Shown here piece by piece: positions 15,451 through 25,902 of a DNA stretch of 64,000 bases. The notes beneath the pieces were generated by a model that worked only from the letters and a program-made list of their open reading frames with translations, searched no databases and was not told the origin of the DNA. The position numbers and the translations under genes are program-made. The DNA lies in NCBI RefSeq assembly GCF_021532315.1, contig NZ_JAKGAO010000011.1, forward strand, positions 470,168-534,167, read 5' to 3'. Position 1 is the first letter of the stretch. The number at the start of each line of letters is the position of its first letter. Source of the DNA: Paenibacillus tarimensis (lineage in GTDB: Bacteria > Bacillota > Bacilli > Paenibacillales > Paenibacillaceae).

Positions 15451-16926
15451 TTATCCATTTGCTTCTTCGGCGGCGGGAGCACCCGCTCCAGAACGGGGAT
15501 CCGGAAGCAGCGGGAGTACACTATCGCCTCCAGAGCCGCCCCCCTTAAGCCCGCTTCCTTCATCCGCAGGCTGACCCGTCTGATTGAACTGCAGCTTGGG
15601 AAGCTTCTTCAGCGGCTGCTCCGGAACAGTTCCAGCCGGCATCGCATCCATCAGCTTATGCTCCGTGCCATCCGATAGGCGCACCGCCCATACCGGTGCA
15701 AAATGCAGCTCCCCCTCGTCTGTCGGGGTTACCTGCTGCGCCGGGAAGACCGCCACCACCTCTCGGTGGCGTGGATACCGCTCCAGCTCTTCGATCACAC
15801 TTCCCGAACCGGGAAGCCAGCGTTCAGTCGTCCGGCCGCTCCGCTCCCCGCGGGTCAGCAGCGAGCGTTCAAATTCGCTAACAACCCCCTGCTGCACGAC
15901 CAAGCGGATATGCCCGTATTCAAAATCCTCCGATCCCAGCACCGGATACCGGTCATAATACTGCTGGAAGAGGATGATCCGGCCATCATCCGGATCGGCA
16001 GGCACCACATATCGGTGACGTCCGTCCCAGCCGCCATGATCGTTCACAAACTGCAGTCCGGCGAGCATGTTTTCCCCCAGGTCATTCGGGCTGTCGAGCG
16101 GAGCTACAGGGTCAGTGTACACCATCCAGGTGCCGCCAGAGCCCAGCTGCAGCCCGCGTTTGCCGTCCGTATAGATCTGGGAGCCGTTCCAGTCCTCCAG
16201 GTTCCGCGTTTTCTCCGGGTCGAAGAACAGGTTGCGCTGCATCTGCTCCGGCGAATAGGCGGTATAGCCGAACGAGGATTCAATCGTCTCAACCGCCGTC
16301 TCCGGCAGGTAGACCGATCCTCTCCACAGCTGATAAGAGGGCAAGTAGGAACCGTAACTGGCGAACTCCTGCACATCCTGAAGCGTCAACACTTCCCTGA
16401 CTGATTCATAGACCGTCTTCCCGTCCGAGCTGAAGAAGAACGTCTCCACAGTATCCTGATTCGGCCGCTTCATGACCCAGATCCTCTCGATCGTATCCCC
16501 CAGGAACAGGAAGTCTCCATCAAGATCGTAGAACTTCTGGAGCAGAGATACCGGGACACCGCTTCCGAAGCGCAGCTCAGCCCCGATTCCTTCCGTGCTG
16601 GCCTTGGCCCAGTCATAGCTGTCGGCTGTGTGCCTAAGGAAGCCGCTGAACTCCACCTCTTCAAACCGCTTCATGATTTCATTGAAGGTCACGGTGTTCG
16701 GATACAGCAGCGTATGCCGGTTGCCGCCCGCATGGAGGACGATATCCTCCGGGAAAATCACATGCTCTACGCGCTGCTTCTGTCCCATCGTCTCGGTCTG
16801 CACATACTCCTGCTCAACCTTGACACGGGCGCCGAGATTCGGGAAGCTGTACGCGAGAAAATAGCTCTGTATCAGACTCAGAACAACAAGAATAATAAGC
16901 GCTGTCGTCTTCACCCGCTCCATCAT
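15451..16926 (-). CDS. yycH: WalK regulatory membrane protein YycH
   Basis: The product has 491 residues. It begins [20 protein letters not shown] with one membrane segment (about residues 8-27), followed by a large extracytoplasmic domain with the family phrase YPNTVTFNEIMKRFEEVEFS. It acts with YycI on WalK outside the membrane. The C-terminus carries an unusual Gly/Pro/Ala-rich extension (about the last 35 residues). Its start overlaps the end of walK by 4 bases (ATGA), showing translational coupling. Confidence 0.92.
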   Translation of the reverse strand: MMERVKTTALIILVVLSLIQSYFLAYSFPNLGARVKVEQEYVQTETMGQKQRVEHVIFPEDIVLHAGGNRHTLLYPNTVTFNEIMKRFEEVEFSGFLRHTADSYDWAKASTEGIGAELRFGSGVPVSLLQKFYDLDGDFLFLGDTIERIWVMKRPNQDTVETFFFSSDGKTVYESVREVLTLQDVQEFASYGSYLPSYQLWRGSVYLPETAVETIESSFGYTAYSPEQMQRNLFFDPEKTRNLEDWNGSQIYTDGKRGLQLGSGGTWMVYTDPVAPLDSPNDLGENMLAGLQFVNDHGGWDGRHRYVVPADPDDGRIILFQQYYDRYPVLGSEDFEYGHIRLVVQQGVVSEFERSLLTRGERSGRTTERWLPGSGSVIEELERYPRHREVVAVFPAQQVTPTDEGELHFAPVWAVRLSDGTEHKLMDAMPAGTVPEQPLKKLPKLQFNQTGQPADEGSGLKGGGSGGDSVLPLLPDPRSGAGAPAAEEANG

Positions 16927-18758
16927 GACCCCTGGCTCCCTTCGTGAAGCGTCGGAAGCGTGAACGTAACCGTTGTGCCTTCATTCCACTCCGATTCCAG
17001 TTCTACTGTCCCGCCGTGCGCCTTAATGATTTCCCGGGCAATAGACAGACCAAGACCGGTGCCTCCCGCATTGCGGGAACGGGCTTTATCCACCCGGTAG
17101 AAGCGCTCAAATATCCGTGCCAAATCCTTGGATGGAATACCAATCCCGTTATCCTTCACACTGATGGAGATTGATCCGGCATCCGGCTTGCGTGCGGCTA
17201 TCTCGATATGACCGCCGTCCATCGTATATTTGATGGCATTGGACATCAGGTTATCAAGGACCTGGTCAATCTGATCGCGGTCGATCCAGATGTTCTCAAT
17301 GCCGTTCTCAATCAGCACGGAGCTGCCAATGGACTTCTGTCTCATCTGGAATGAGAAGCGGTCGGACACCTCCTCCAGCAATTCCCTCACGTGGACCGCC
17401 TTGCGCCGGAGCGGCGCCTGATTCGAGTCCAGTCTCGACAGATGCAGCAAATCGGTCACAAGCCGGATCATCCGTTCCGATTCCCCGCGGATGACGCCGA
17501 CGAACCTTCCGGCAAGCTCCCTGTCCTCCAATGCGCCGTCATCCAGCGCTTCAATATAGCTCTTGATCGTCGTAAGCGGCGTACGCAGCTCATGCGACAC
17601 GTTCGCCACGAATTCACGCCTGGAGCGTTCCATCTTCTCCTGCTCGGTAACATCCTGAAGAACAGCAATCGTGCCGGCCATCGTCTTGTCCCGGCGGCTG
17701 ATCGGGGTACAGGTGATGCGCAGCAGCCACTCATCCTCGTCACCCTCAAGCTCCTTGCGAATCACCGTCGAATGCTCGACCCCCATCTGAAGCTCCGTTA
17801 CCTTCTCATCCGAAATGCCGATCAGCTCGGACAGCGGAGTGCCTGTCCCTTCCTTCACCTCAAGCATCTCCTTGGCTCGCCGGTTCATCAGGATCACTCT
17901 ATTATTCTCGTCCGCTGCCACTACCCCGTCACTCATGTTGGCCAGAATCGAAGCCAGCTTCTCCTTCTCTTCCTCGTTGGCGGACAGGGCTTCCTGCAGC
18001 CTCCCCGTCATATTGTTGAAGGCGTGGCTCAGCTGCCCGATCTCATCATCTCCATAGACCGGCACCTTATGATCGAACCTGCCTTCCGCTACGGCAACCG
18101 CCTGCCGGGTGAGCCCCTTGATCGGGTTCGTGATCGTATGGGCAAGCAGTATGCCCAGGATGCCGGTTAGTCCAAGCGCGATCAGCATGCCGGACATGAA
18201 GATCCGGTTAATCCGGTTCACCGTCTCGAACAGCTCCTTCATGGATGCGACGATGTAAACCGCACCGACCACCTTGCCGTTATCGAAGGCCGGCCTTGCG
18301 ATTACCTTCTTGCGGACATTGTCCTCATCCACGATGTCCTGCTCATTTTCGCGTATTCCCTGAAGCGCGCGGCTTACGGCAAGGGTGGTGTTTTTCCGCC
18401 CGACATAGGATTGCTGGGCATTAGAGGTGGCAAGCACCCTGCCGCTGGCATCCAGAATCTGAATGTCCGCCTGGCTGAAGTTGAACAGGGAGCTGAGCAG
18501 GCTGCTGAGATCGTCGCCAAGCTGCTCATCCGGCACCTCGTTCTGTTCCCGCTCTGCTGAACCCAGCGTCTGCTCGACCAGAACCGTCAGCATGTTCGTC
18601 TGTTCATTCAGGTTATTCGTGAAGGAAGCAGCCAGCGATGTCTTCATCGTACTGATGAAATACACGCCGATCAGCTGCATGGCAATCAGGATCAGCAGCA
18701 CATAGATAATAATGAGCTTCACCTGAACGGTGCGGAACAGCCGAATTCCTCGCATCAT
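16923..18758 (-). CDS. walK: Sensor histidine kinase WalK (YycG)
   Basis: This 611-residue kinase of the essential cell-wall homeostasis system is built in the standard order. It has TM1 (about 13-36), an extracytoplasmic Cache-like sensor domain, TM2 (about 187-208), HAMP (209-262), PAS (about 265-375), HisKA with phospho-acceptor His389 ([13 protein letters not shown]), and HATPase_c with the N box [12 protein letters not shown]1 DNGIGIP and G2 GTGLGLSIA. It phosphorylates WalR in response to cell-wall (lipid II/muropeptide) status. It overlaps walR and yycH by 4 bases each, so the three are coupled. Confidence 0.97.
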   Translation of the reverse strand: MMRGIRLFRTVQVKLIIIYVLLILIAMQLIGVYFISTMKTSLAASFTNNLNEQTNMLTVLVEQTLGSAEREQNEVPDEQLGDDLSSLLSSLFNFSQADIQILDASGRVLATSNAQQSYVGRKNTTLAVSRALQGIRENEQDIVDEDNVRKKVIARPAFDNGKVVGAVYIVASMKELFETVNRINRIFMSGMLIALGLTGILGILLAHTITNPIKGLTRQAVAVAEGRFDHKVPVYGDDEIGQLSHAFNNMTGRLQEALSANEEEKEKLASILANMSDGVVAADENNRVILMNRRAKEMLEVKEGTGTPLSELIGISDEKVTELQMGVEHSTVIRKELEGDEDEWLLRITCTPISRRDKTMAGTIAVLQDVTEQEKMERSRREFVANVSHELRTPLTTIKSYIEALDDGALEDRELAGRFVGVIRGESERMIRLVTDLLHLSRLDSNQAPLRRKAVHVRELLEEVSDRFSFQMRQKSIGSSVLIENGIENIWIDRDQIDQVLDNLMSNAIKYTMDGGHIEIAARKPDAGSISISVKDNGIGIPSKDLARIFERFYRVDKARSRNAGGTGLGLSIAREIIKAHGGTVELESEWNEGTTVTFTLPTLHEGSQGS

Positions 18759-19492
18759 CCGGGGATGAACCCTCCTGACTTCGGATTACGCATCATATAG
18801 CCGAGTCCGCGCCGGGTAAGTATATATTCCGGCCTGCTTGGATCATCCTCAATCTTCTCGCGCAGCCTCCGGATCGTCACATCTACGGTACGTACATCAC
18901 CAAAATATTCGAATCCCCAGACTGCCTGCAGAAGATGCTCACGCGTCATGACCTTCCCGCTGTTGCGGGCCATATAATAGACGAGCTCATATTCCCGGTG
19001 TGTCAGATCGAGCGGCTCGCCGTCCTTATAGACGACATACATATCCGTATCAATGAACAGGTTGAATAGCTTAAGCCCCTGCTTCTCCGCCTGGGCAGCT
19101 TCCGCATTTACTCCTGCCGTCTGCAGCTTCTGCTGCCGCCGCAGATGGGCTTTCACCCGGGCTAGCAGCTCTCTTGTACTGAAGGGCTTGGTGACGTAAT
19201 CATCAGCACCCAGCTCCAGACCCAGCACCTTGTCCAGCTCTGTATCCTTTGCTGTAAGCATAATAATCGGGGTTTGCATGCGGCTGCGCACCTCGCGGCA
19301 CACATCCATGCCGTCCTTGACCGGAAGCATGAGATCCAGCAGGATGAGGTCCGGCTTTTCCGCATAGGCCAGCTGCACAGCCTCTCCTCCGTCAAAGGCG
19401 CATATGACCTCGAAGCCTTCCTTCTCCAGATTGAATTTCAATATATCTGCAATTGGCTGTTCATCATCTACCACCAGTATCTTGCCCTGCAT
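18755..19492 (-). CDS. walR: Response regulator WalR (YycF)
   Basis: This 245-residue OmpR/PhoB-class regulator is the DNA-binding partner of WalK and activates autolysin and cell-wall genes. The receiver domain shows the acidic pair DD9-10, phospho-acceptor Asp53 (LILLDLMLP), Thr in MLTAKD, and Lys in VTKPFS. The C-terminal winged helix includes [19 protein letters not shown] and [14 protein letters not shown] start it at [11 protein letters not shown], which has GGTGGGAG immediately upstream and matches the family; an earlier in-frame ATG adds 38 unrelated residues. A TGTGGTAAAAT extended -10-like sequence lies about 45 bases upstream. Confidence 0.97.
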   Translation of the reverse strand: MQGKILVVDDEQPIADILKFNLEKEGFEVICAFDGGEAVQLAYAEKPDLILLDLMLPVKDGMDVCREVRSRMQTPIIMLTAKDTELDKVLGLELGADDYVTKPFSTRELLARVKAHLRRQQKLQTAGVNAEAAQAEKQGLKLFNLFIDTDMYVVYKDGEPLDLTHREYELVYYMARNSGKVMTREHLLQAVWGFEYFGDVRTVDVTIRRLREKIEDDPSRPEYILTRRGLGYMMRNPKSGGFIPG

Positions 19493-19583
19493 GCTCCCAC
19501 CACCTGTTCGTTCTACTCTACCTACTATTTTACCACATAGGCTGAAGCCCTCCCAGCGGAGGACATTGACATTGGACAGGGCA

Positions 19584-19620
19584 AAATAAAGCAGCCGGCT
19601 GCTCACATGCAGCCGGCTGC
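19584..19620 (-). terminator. Terminator of the M23 peptidase gene
   Basis: Two copies of the self-complementary GCAGCCGGCTGC (19591-19602 and 19609-19620) form a 12-pair stem with a 6-base loop. On the minus strand it is followed by TTTATTTT. It insulates walR from the gene upstream. Confidence 0.9.
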
Positions 19621-19630
19621 GTCTATCCGC

Positions 19631-21169
19631 TTACAGATAGTTGATCGGGTTCTGTACCTTGCCATCCTTATGAATCTCAAAGTGCAGGTGAGTACCGGTC
19701 GAATGGCCCGTGTTACCCATTACGCCCAGCTTGTCGCCCTTCTCTACGACATCGCCTTCGCTGACATTGATAGAGTCCAGATGAGCGTAAACTGTCTTGA
19801 ATCCATTCTTATGATCAATAAAGACAACCTTGCCAAGCCCATTCTTCGTTCCAGCAAATTCCACTACCCCGTCATCGGCTGCCAGAATACTGCTGTTTCC
19901 GACCAGATCGATCCCTTTGTGCTGTCTTCCCCAGCGCGGTCCGTAGCTGCTTGTCAACCGGGCACCGCTGACCGGCCAGGCAAACTCGCCCGTGCCCTCG
20001 CCCCGTACGACCTTCGTGCCCTTCATAATGATAGCCGGTACAGCTGGTTTAACGATCTCCTCATCTACCAGCTCTTCACTCATCAGGTAGCCGTTCTTCT
20101 TCACGAGCTTGTAGGTAACCTTCTTCGAGCCGCTGACACCCTTGCGGATCGTCTTGCGTTCGCCCTCGCGCATCTCATCGTTCTTCTGGACAATAACCGC
20201 TGGCTCGATTGTTTCCGTTTCAGTCACATTCTCGATGGTCTGCACGGTAATCTGCGGCTGAAGAACGGTCAAGTCGAGCTCGTCCCCTACCTTGATCATG
20301 TCATCCTTGATCCAGGGGTTATTCTGATAGATAACTTGCGGAGAGATGGAGAACTTGCTCGCGATACAGCCAATGCAGTCACCTTCTTGGACGGTGTAAA
20401 CCGTATCCTCCGCACTCCCTGTCACCAGACGGCTGTACAGCGTATCCGCATCTTGAATGCGCTCTGGCGACACCTTCGTGGAAGACAGCTTAACCTCCTC
20501 TACAAAGCCAACCTCGGCCACCTCTGTCTTGGGGGCGGCTGCTGCCGGTTGTGCACTGTATGCGAGTGCCGTAACCTCTAACTTGTCTGCCGCTGTATTC
20601 TTCTCCGGCACGTACTTGGACTGCACTCGTTTCAACACCAGATCTGCGGTCTGCTGATCCTTGGCAATGCCAATAAGCTTGCCGTCTACCCGTACCTCCA
20701 CGCCAACGGCATGGCTTGTGATGTGGTCCTCCAGCTTATCCAGCGTCGCTTCTGTCTCCGGCTTTGCTTTGAACCCGCTTGCCTTTATGTATGACAGCTC
20801 GCCGGCATCCAGTGCCATATTGAGGCCCGGATTGGCCGCACTTGCTTCCTTGCGCTTATCTTCCATCAGCTGCTCGACAGCTTCAGGAGCGTGTACGGTT
20901 CCCAGCTGGGCTCCATCCTGGTAGACATAATAATATTCTACGGTATTGCTCTTAACATAATAATGGCCGCCAAATCCGGCGGCAGAGAGGAGTACCAATG
21001 CTCCTCCGGCAAGTAGGACTGGTTTGCGAAGAAGCCCCTTAACAGCGCTCTTCCAGCTTGCGGCTTGCTGCTGCTTGCCATTCAAGTCTTGCAACCGGGT
21101 ATCCGGCGCGGGCTTCTTAAGTCCCTTGCCTGCTTTGCTCTTCCGGTTTGTATGCCTGTGAACGGTCAT
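19631..21169 (-). CDS. Membrane-anchored M23 peptidoglycan endopeptidase with LysM and G5 domains
   Basis: This 512-residue cell-wall enzyme has a basic N-terminus and one membrane anchor (about 51-69). Next come a helical region, a LysM domain (about 258-302: YTVQEGDCIGCIASKFSIS), a G5 domain (about 303-385) and a C-terminal M23 zinc metallopeptidase domain. The zinc and catalytic residues are present: His417 and Asp421 in HKGIDL, and HLH at 494-496 (GTHLHFEI). It should cleave peptide cross-links near the membrane while bound to glycan. AAAGGAG just before ATG 21169 decides the start. It sits directly upstream of walR, whose regulon typically includes such enzymes. Confidence 0.92.
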   Translation of the reverse strand: MTVHRHTNRKSKAGKGLKKPAPDTRLQDLNGKQQQAASWKSAVKGLLRKPVLLAGGALVLLSAAGFGGHYYVKSNTVEYYYVYQDGAQLGTVHAPEAVEQLMEDKRKEASAANPGLNMALDAGELSYIKASGFKAKPETEATLDKLEDHITSHAVGVEVRVDGKLIGIAKDQQTADLVLKRVQSKYVPEKNTAADKLEVTALAYSAQPAAAAPKTEVAEVGFVEEVKLSSTKVSPERIQDADTLYSRLVTGSAEDTVYTVQEGDCIGCIASKFSISPQVIYQNNPWIKDDMIKVGDELDLTVLQPQITVQTIENVTETETIEPAVIVQKNDEMREGERKTIRKGVSGSKKVTYKLVKKNGYLMSEELVDEEIVKPAVPAIIMKGTKVVRGEGTGEFAWPVSGARLTSSYGPRWGRQHKGIDLVGNSSILAADDGVVEFAGTKNGLGKVVFIDHKNGFKTVYAHLDSINVSEGDVVEKGDKLGVMGNTGHSTGTHLHFEIHKDGKVQNPINYL

Positions 21170-21309
21170 GTTCTTCTCCTTTGTTCCACCCAATGATGTA
21201 ATCGTTCATTCGTCTTGGAACAGACGAAAAATCCCTGTCCGGGAGATTACGCCTTTTACTGTATCACAACATTTGCAGCAGCGGCAACCGCACTGAAACC
21301 ATCCCTCGA

Positions 21310-22137
21310 TTAATATTTTTTCAGAATGTCCATTAATTCCTCATATTCTTCCCGGTCCAGATGCTTGGCAACAATCTGTTGAATGTTAGTCATCTCCTCA
21401 TCGGTCAAGCCGCTCTCCACATAGGTAGAGATCGTCTGCCATTCCGATTGCGGAAGCTTGCTGACCAGCATTGCGAACAGCTTGTTCCGGTCTTCCTCGC
21501 TCATCTGATCCTTCGCTCTGGCCAGCTCTTCCGGCGTAATTACTGCTTCGCCCTGTGCTGACTGCGCCTGTGATCCTGTTCCGGACCCAGTCTCCGCCTT
21601 GGCTTCATCCCCATCCAGTCCGCTGTTGTCACCGCTTCCGGCGTCTGTGAGCTGATCAGTCTGCCCCGAATCCGGATCTGCTTGGCCATCGGTTCCGTCT
21701 GTCGAAGCTTCCGAGTTCATCCCTTCGTCCTGGAACGGATTAGCAGCCGGATCATCGCCTCCGCTGGTGTCGGTCTGATTCTCCTGACCGCCATCTCTGG
21801 CATCTCCTTCAGCATCCCGGCCAGCGCTGCTGCCATGCTCCGAATATCCGCTGCCATCGCCACTGCTCTTCGACGGGTTTGCATCACGGCTGCTGCCGTC
21901 CTCTTGACCGGCCTCCGCTGTCATTCTGCCGTCTTCCGCTTCGTCCGCACCCCACAGCTTGCCCCAAACACCGGACAGTGCGAAGGGCTGTGTCTTCATT
22001 GGCAGGTTATAATCTTTTATCAGTGCCTCTACATAGCTGTTTACGATATAACCCGTCGTCCAAATCGCCAAAAAGCTGACGATCAGCGCGGAAGCCACCG
22101 CCTTGCCGAGCCATCCCGCCATTTTCCACCACATCAT
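21310..22137 (-). CDS. Membrane protein with acidic low-complexity linker, unknown function
   Basis: This 275-residue protein has an N-terminal membrane segment (about residues 9-30: WLGKAVASALIVSFLAIWTT). A long Gly/Ser/Asp/Glu-rich disordered linker follows (about 65-205). It ends in a compact helical domain of ~70 residues (TPEELARAKDQMSEEDRNKL to EEYEELMDILKKY). The helical domain resembles a small regulatory bundle, but I cannot name a family. It is flanked by purA upstream, with its own terminator between, and the M23 peptidase downstream. Function is unknown. Confidence 0.8.
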   Translation of the reverse strand: MMWWKMAGWLGKAVASALIVSFLAIWTTGYIVNSYVEALIKDYNLPMKTQPFALSGVWGKLWGADEAEDGRMTAEAGQEDGSSRDANPSKSSGDGSGYSEHGSSAGRDAEGDARDGGQENQTDTSGGDDPAANPFQDEGMNSEASTDGTDGQADPDSGQTDQLTDAGSGDNSGLDGDEAKAETGSGTGSQAQSAQGEAVITPEELARAKDQMSEEDRNKLFAMLVSKLPQSEWQTISTYVESGLTDEEMTNIQQIVAKHLDREEYEELMDILKKY

Positions 22138-22266
22138 GAGCCATCCATCCTTTACTCCATACTGTCCCTTGCAAAGTGGACATATCTACCAGTATGGACC
22201 AACCCGGGCGGCGCCATTCGTAGTCTGAGAGAAATTGTTAGAATCAGCGGCTTTAATAAGCGCAGC

Positions 22267-22310
22267 AAAAGGCCTGCTTTTCTTATCACCGATAAGGAAA
22301 ACAGGCCTAT
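22267..22310 (-). terminator. Terminator of purA
   Basis: On the minus strand AGGCCTGTTTTCCTTATC pairs with GATAAGAAAAGCAGGCCT around a short loop, followed by TTTTG. It lies 21 bases after the purA stop. Confidence 0.85.
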
Positions 22311-22330
22311 TATTCTCTTATTCGGTATGA

Positions 22331-23656
<1,326 letters not shown>

Positions 23657-23706
23657 TTACCGCCCTGCAGCGCAGATTCTCCGCACTTCTGAAAGGCAGC
23701 AATACT

Positions 23707-23735
23707 AGTGTAGCAGTCCACCCTACCCCTGTCAA
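23707..23735 (-). promoter_or_regulatory. Sigma-A promoter of purA
   Basis: On the minus strand TTGACA (23735-23730) and TACACT (23712-23707) are separated by exactly 17 bases. This is a near-consensus housekeeping promoter 87 bases before the purA start. Confidence 0.8.
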
Positions 23736-23736
23736 C

Positions 23737-23780
23737 AAAAACGAACAATCAGTAGACCATATATACGAACGTTCGGATTT
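23737..23780. promoter_or_regulatory. Paired PurBoxes (PurR operator) of purA
   Basis: AAAAACGAACAAT (23737-23749, plus strand) and AAATCCGAACGTT (23780-23768, minus strand) each match the PurBox consensus AWWWCCGAACWWT at 12 of 13 positions. Taken as 14-base boxes centred on CGAA, they face each other across 16 bases. That is the spacing reported for B. subtilis PurR operators. They lie just upstream of the -35 box. Confidence 0.75.
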
Positions 23781-23940
23781 CGGTCTGATCCTGGCTAAGA
23801 AAAACGATTCCATCCTACCCCTCGCAGGGCAGTATGGTGATAATTGCTCCAACAGGCTATTCTTATGAAGGGACTGTTCAGAGCCGCCCGGTCAAGCCTT
23901 CTGACGAACTGCAGCGGCTCTCGTGCGCCAGCCTGCGCAT

Positions 23941-23968
23941 AACAAAAGCCCGGCCTGCCGGCCGGGCT
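23941..23968 (-). terminator. Terminator of the yybS-gdpP-rplI-dnaC operon
   Basis: AGCCCGGCC and GGCCGGGCT form a 9-pair stem with a 4-base loop. On the minus strand it is followed by TTTGTT. It lies 42 bases beyond the dnaC stop. Confidence 0.85.
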
Positions 23969-24009
23969 GCTGTCTATCCAAGCTCAATATCTCTATCGGG
24001 CATCCGCCT

Positions 24010-25371
24010 CTAGGCGACGCCCGGCTGCTGCTGTCCCGAGTGGTCGAGACTGACGAATTTGTTAAAGTTCTTCAGGAAGACAAGCTCGACCGTACCAACC
24101 GGACCATTCCGCTGCTTGGCGATAATGATCTCGATAATATTCTTCTTCTCGGTTTCCTTGTCATAGTAATCATCCCGGTACAGGAACGCGACGATGTCGG
24201 CATCCTGCTCGATCGAACCGGATTCCCGGAGGTCAGACATCATCGGACGCTTGTCCTGCCGCTGCTCCACGCCCCGGCTTAACTGGGACAGGGCAATAAC
24301 CGGCACTTCCAGCTCACGGGCAATCTGCTTGAGGGTACGGGAAATTTCCGATACTTCCTGCTGGCGGTTCTCCCCCGCCTTGCCGCGTCCCTGAATCAGT
24401 TGGAGGTAGTCGATCAGAATCATGCCGAGCCCCTTCTCCTTCTTCAGTCTGCGGCACTTGGCGCGAATATCGGCCACCGTAATGCCAGGCGTATCATCGA
24501 TATAGATCTCCGCCTCTGACAAGGCCCCGATCGCCATCGTCAGCTTCTCCCAGTCATCACCTTCCAGGTAGCCTGTCCGCATGCGGCCAGCATCTACATT
24601 GGACTCTGCACAGACCATACGCTGTACCAGCTGGGCCGCGGACATCTCCAGACTGAAGATCGCCACGGCCTCGCGTGCCCGGACGCCTACGTTCTGGGCG
24701 ATGTTCAGTGCGAAGGCCGTCTTGCCGACCGAAGGACGGGCAGCAACAATAATCAGGTCACTCCGCTGAAAGCCGGAGGTCATCTTATCGAGATCCGGGA
24801 AGCCGGACGGGATTCCCGTCGTACCGCCCTTATGACTGTACAGAAATTCTACCCGTTCGAATACTTCCATCAGTACATCCCGGATGGATACGAAGCCGCT
24901 GCTTGAACGCCGGTTCGATATTTCGAGTATGCGCTGCTCCGCTTCATTCAGCAGTATACCGACTTCATCCGTCGCCGCGTACCCGTTCTGCACGATTTGC
25001 GTCGCCGTCCGGATCAGGCGCCGGAGTAGTGATTTTTCCTCCACGATCTGGGCATAATAATCGACGTTGGCCGCAGTCGGCACACCGCTTGCCAGCTTCG
25101 CCAGATACGTGACGCCACCGGCCTCTTCTAGTTGCTGCCTGTCCTGCAGCCAGGATGTCAGCGTAACCAGGTCAATCGGCTGATTGCTTTCACCAAGCTC
25201 TACCATCGCTTCATAAATCATCTGATGCTCAGATGAATAGAAATCTTCGCTCCGCAGCCGTTCCATAGCAGTAACCAATGCCTCGGCCTGCAGCAGAATG
25301 GCCCCCAGGACCGCTTGCTCAGCTTCAAGATTTTGCGGGGGGACCCTGTCAAACATCGCCTCTGTGTTCAT
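24010..25371 (-). CDS. dnaC: Replicative DNA helicase (DnaB-type; DnaC in Bacillus)
   Basis: This 453-residue hexameric helicase unwinds DNA at the fork, 5' to 3'. The N-terminal DnaB domain starts VPPQNLEAEQAVLGAIL. The RecA-like motor carries Walker A ARPSVGKTAFAL (about residue 207), a FSLEMS motif, the H4-like LIDYLQLIQG, and the arginine-finger region DLRESGSIEQDAD. GGGGAGAGAAGGAC precedes ATG 25371. It ends the rplI-dnaC transcription unit, as in other Bacillales. Confidence 0.97.
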   Translation of the reverse strand: MNTEAMFDRVPPQNLEAEQAVLGAILLQAEALVTAMERLRSEDFYSSEHQMIYEAMVELGESNQPIDLVTLTSWLQDRQQLEEAGGVTYLAKLASGVPTAANVDYYAQIVEEKSLLRRLIRTATQIVQNGYAATDEVGILLNEAEQRILEISNRRSSSGFVSIRDVLMEVFERVEFLYSHKGGTTGIPSGFPDLDKMTSGFQRSDLIIVAARPSVGKTAFALNIAQNVGVRAREAVAIFSLEMSAAQLVQRMVCAESNVDAGRMRTGYLEGDDWEKLTMAIGALSEAEIYIDDTPGITVADIRAKCRRLKKEKGLGMILIDYLQLIQGRGKAGENRQQEVSEISRTLKQIARELEVPVIALSQLSRGVEQRQDKRPMMSDLRESGSIEQDADIVAFLYRDDYYDKETEKKNIIEIIIAKQRNGPVGTVELVFLKNFNKFVSLDHSGQQQPGVA

Positions 25372-25458
25372 CGTCCTTCTCTCCCCTGTCCGATGCTGTC
25401 CGTCATTACGATCGGGTTATGATAGTCATTCAATATAGTCAATAAGTCCAATATGCTC

Positions 25459-25902
25459 TTATTCCTCAGCCGTCTGTACCTTCAGGGTTGCCTTCACTTC
25501 CGGATGCAGCTTTACCGGTACCTGGGTCACGCCCAGCGAACGGATCGGCTCACCCAGCTCAATCTTCCGCTTGTCCACCGTGAAGCCCTGTGCAGCCAAA
25601 GCCTCCGCAATCTGCTTACTGGTAATAGCGCCGAACAGGCGGCCGCCTTCCCCGGCCTTCGTCTTGATGACAACTGTCGTCTCACCCAGACGCTCGGCCA
25701 GCTTCTGTGCGTCCTCCTTCTCCTTCGCCTTACGCTTCTGCTCGGACGCACTCTGAGCTTCAAGCGTCTTCACATTGCCCTCGGAGGCTTCCTTAACCAA
25801 GCCCTTAGGCAGCAAGAAATTGCGTGCGTAGCCTTCGGATACATTCTTAATCTCGCCCTTCTTGCCTTGTCCCTTAACATCCTGCAGGAAAATTACTCTC
25901 AT
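25459..25902 (-). CDS. rplI: 50S ribosomal protein L9
   Basis: This 147-residue L9 has the two-lobed pattern. The N-terminal RNA-binding lobe reads [34 protein letters not shown], and after a long basic connecting helix comes the C-terminal lobe with [14 protein letters not shown]. The length is normal (about 148). Its first 4 bases overlap the end of gdpP, so the two are translationally coupled. Confidence 0.98.
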   Translation of the reverse strand: MRVIFLQDVKGQGKKGEIKNVSEGYARNFLLPKGLVKEASEGNVKTLEAQSASEQKRKAKEKEDAQKLAERLGETTVVIKTKAGEGGRLFGAITSKQIAEALAAQGFTVDKRKIELGEPIRSLGVTQVPVKLHPEVKATLKVQTAEE

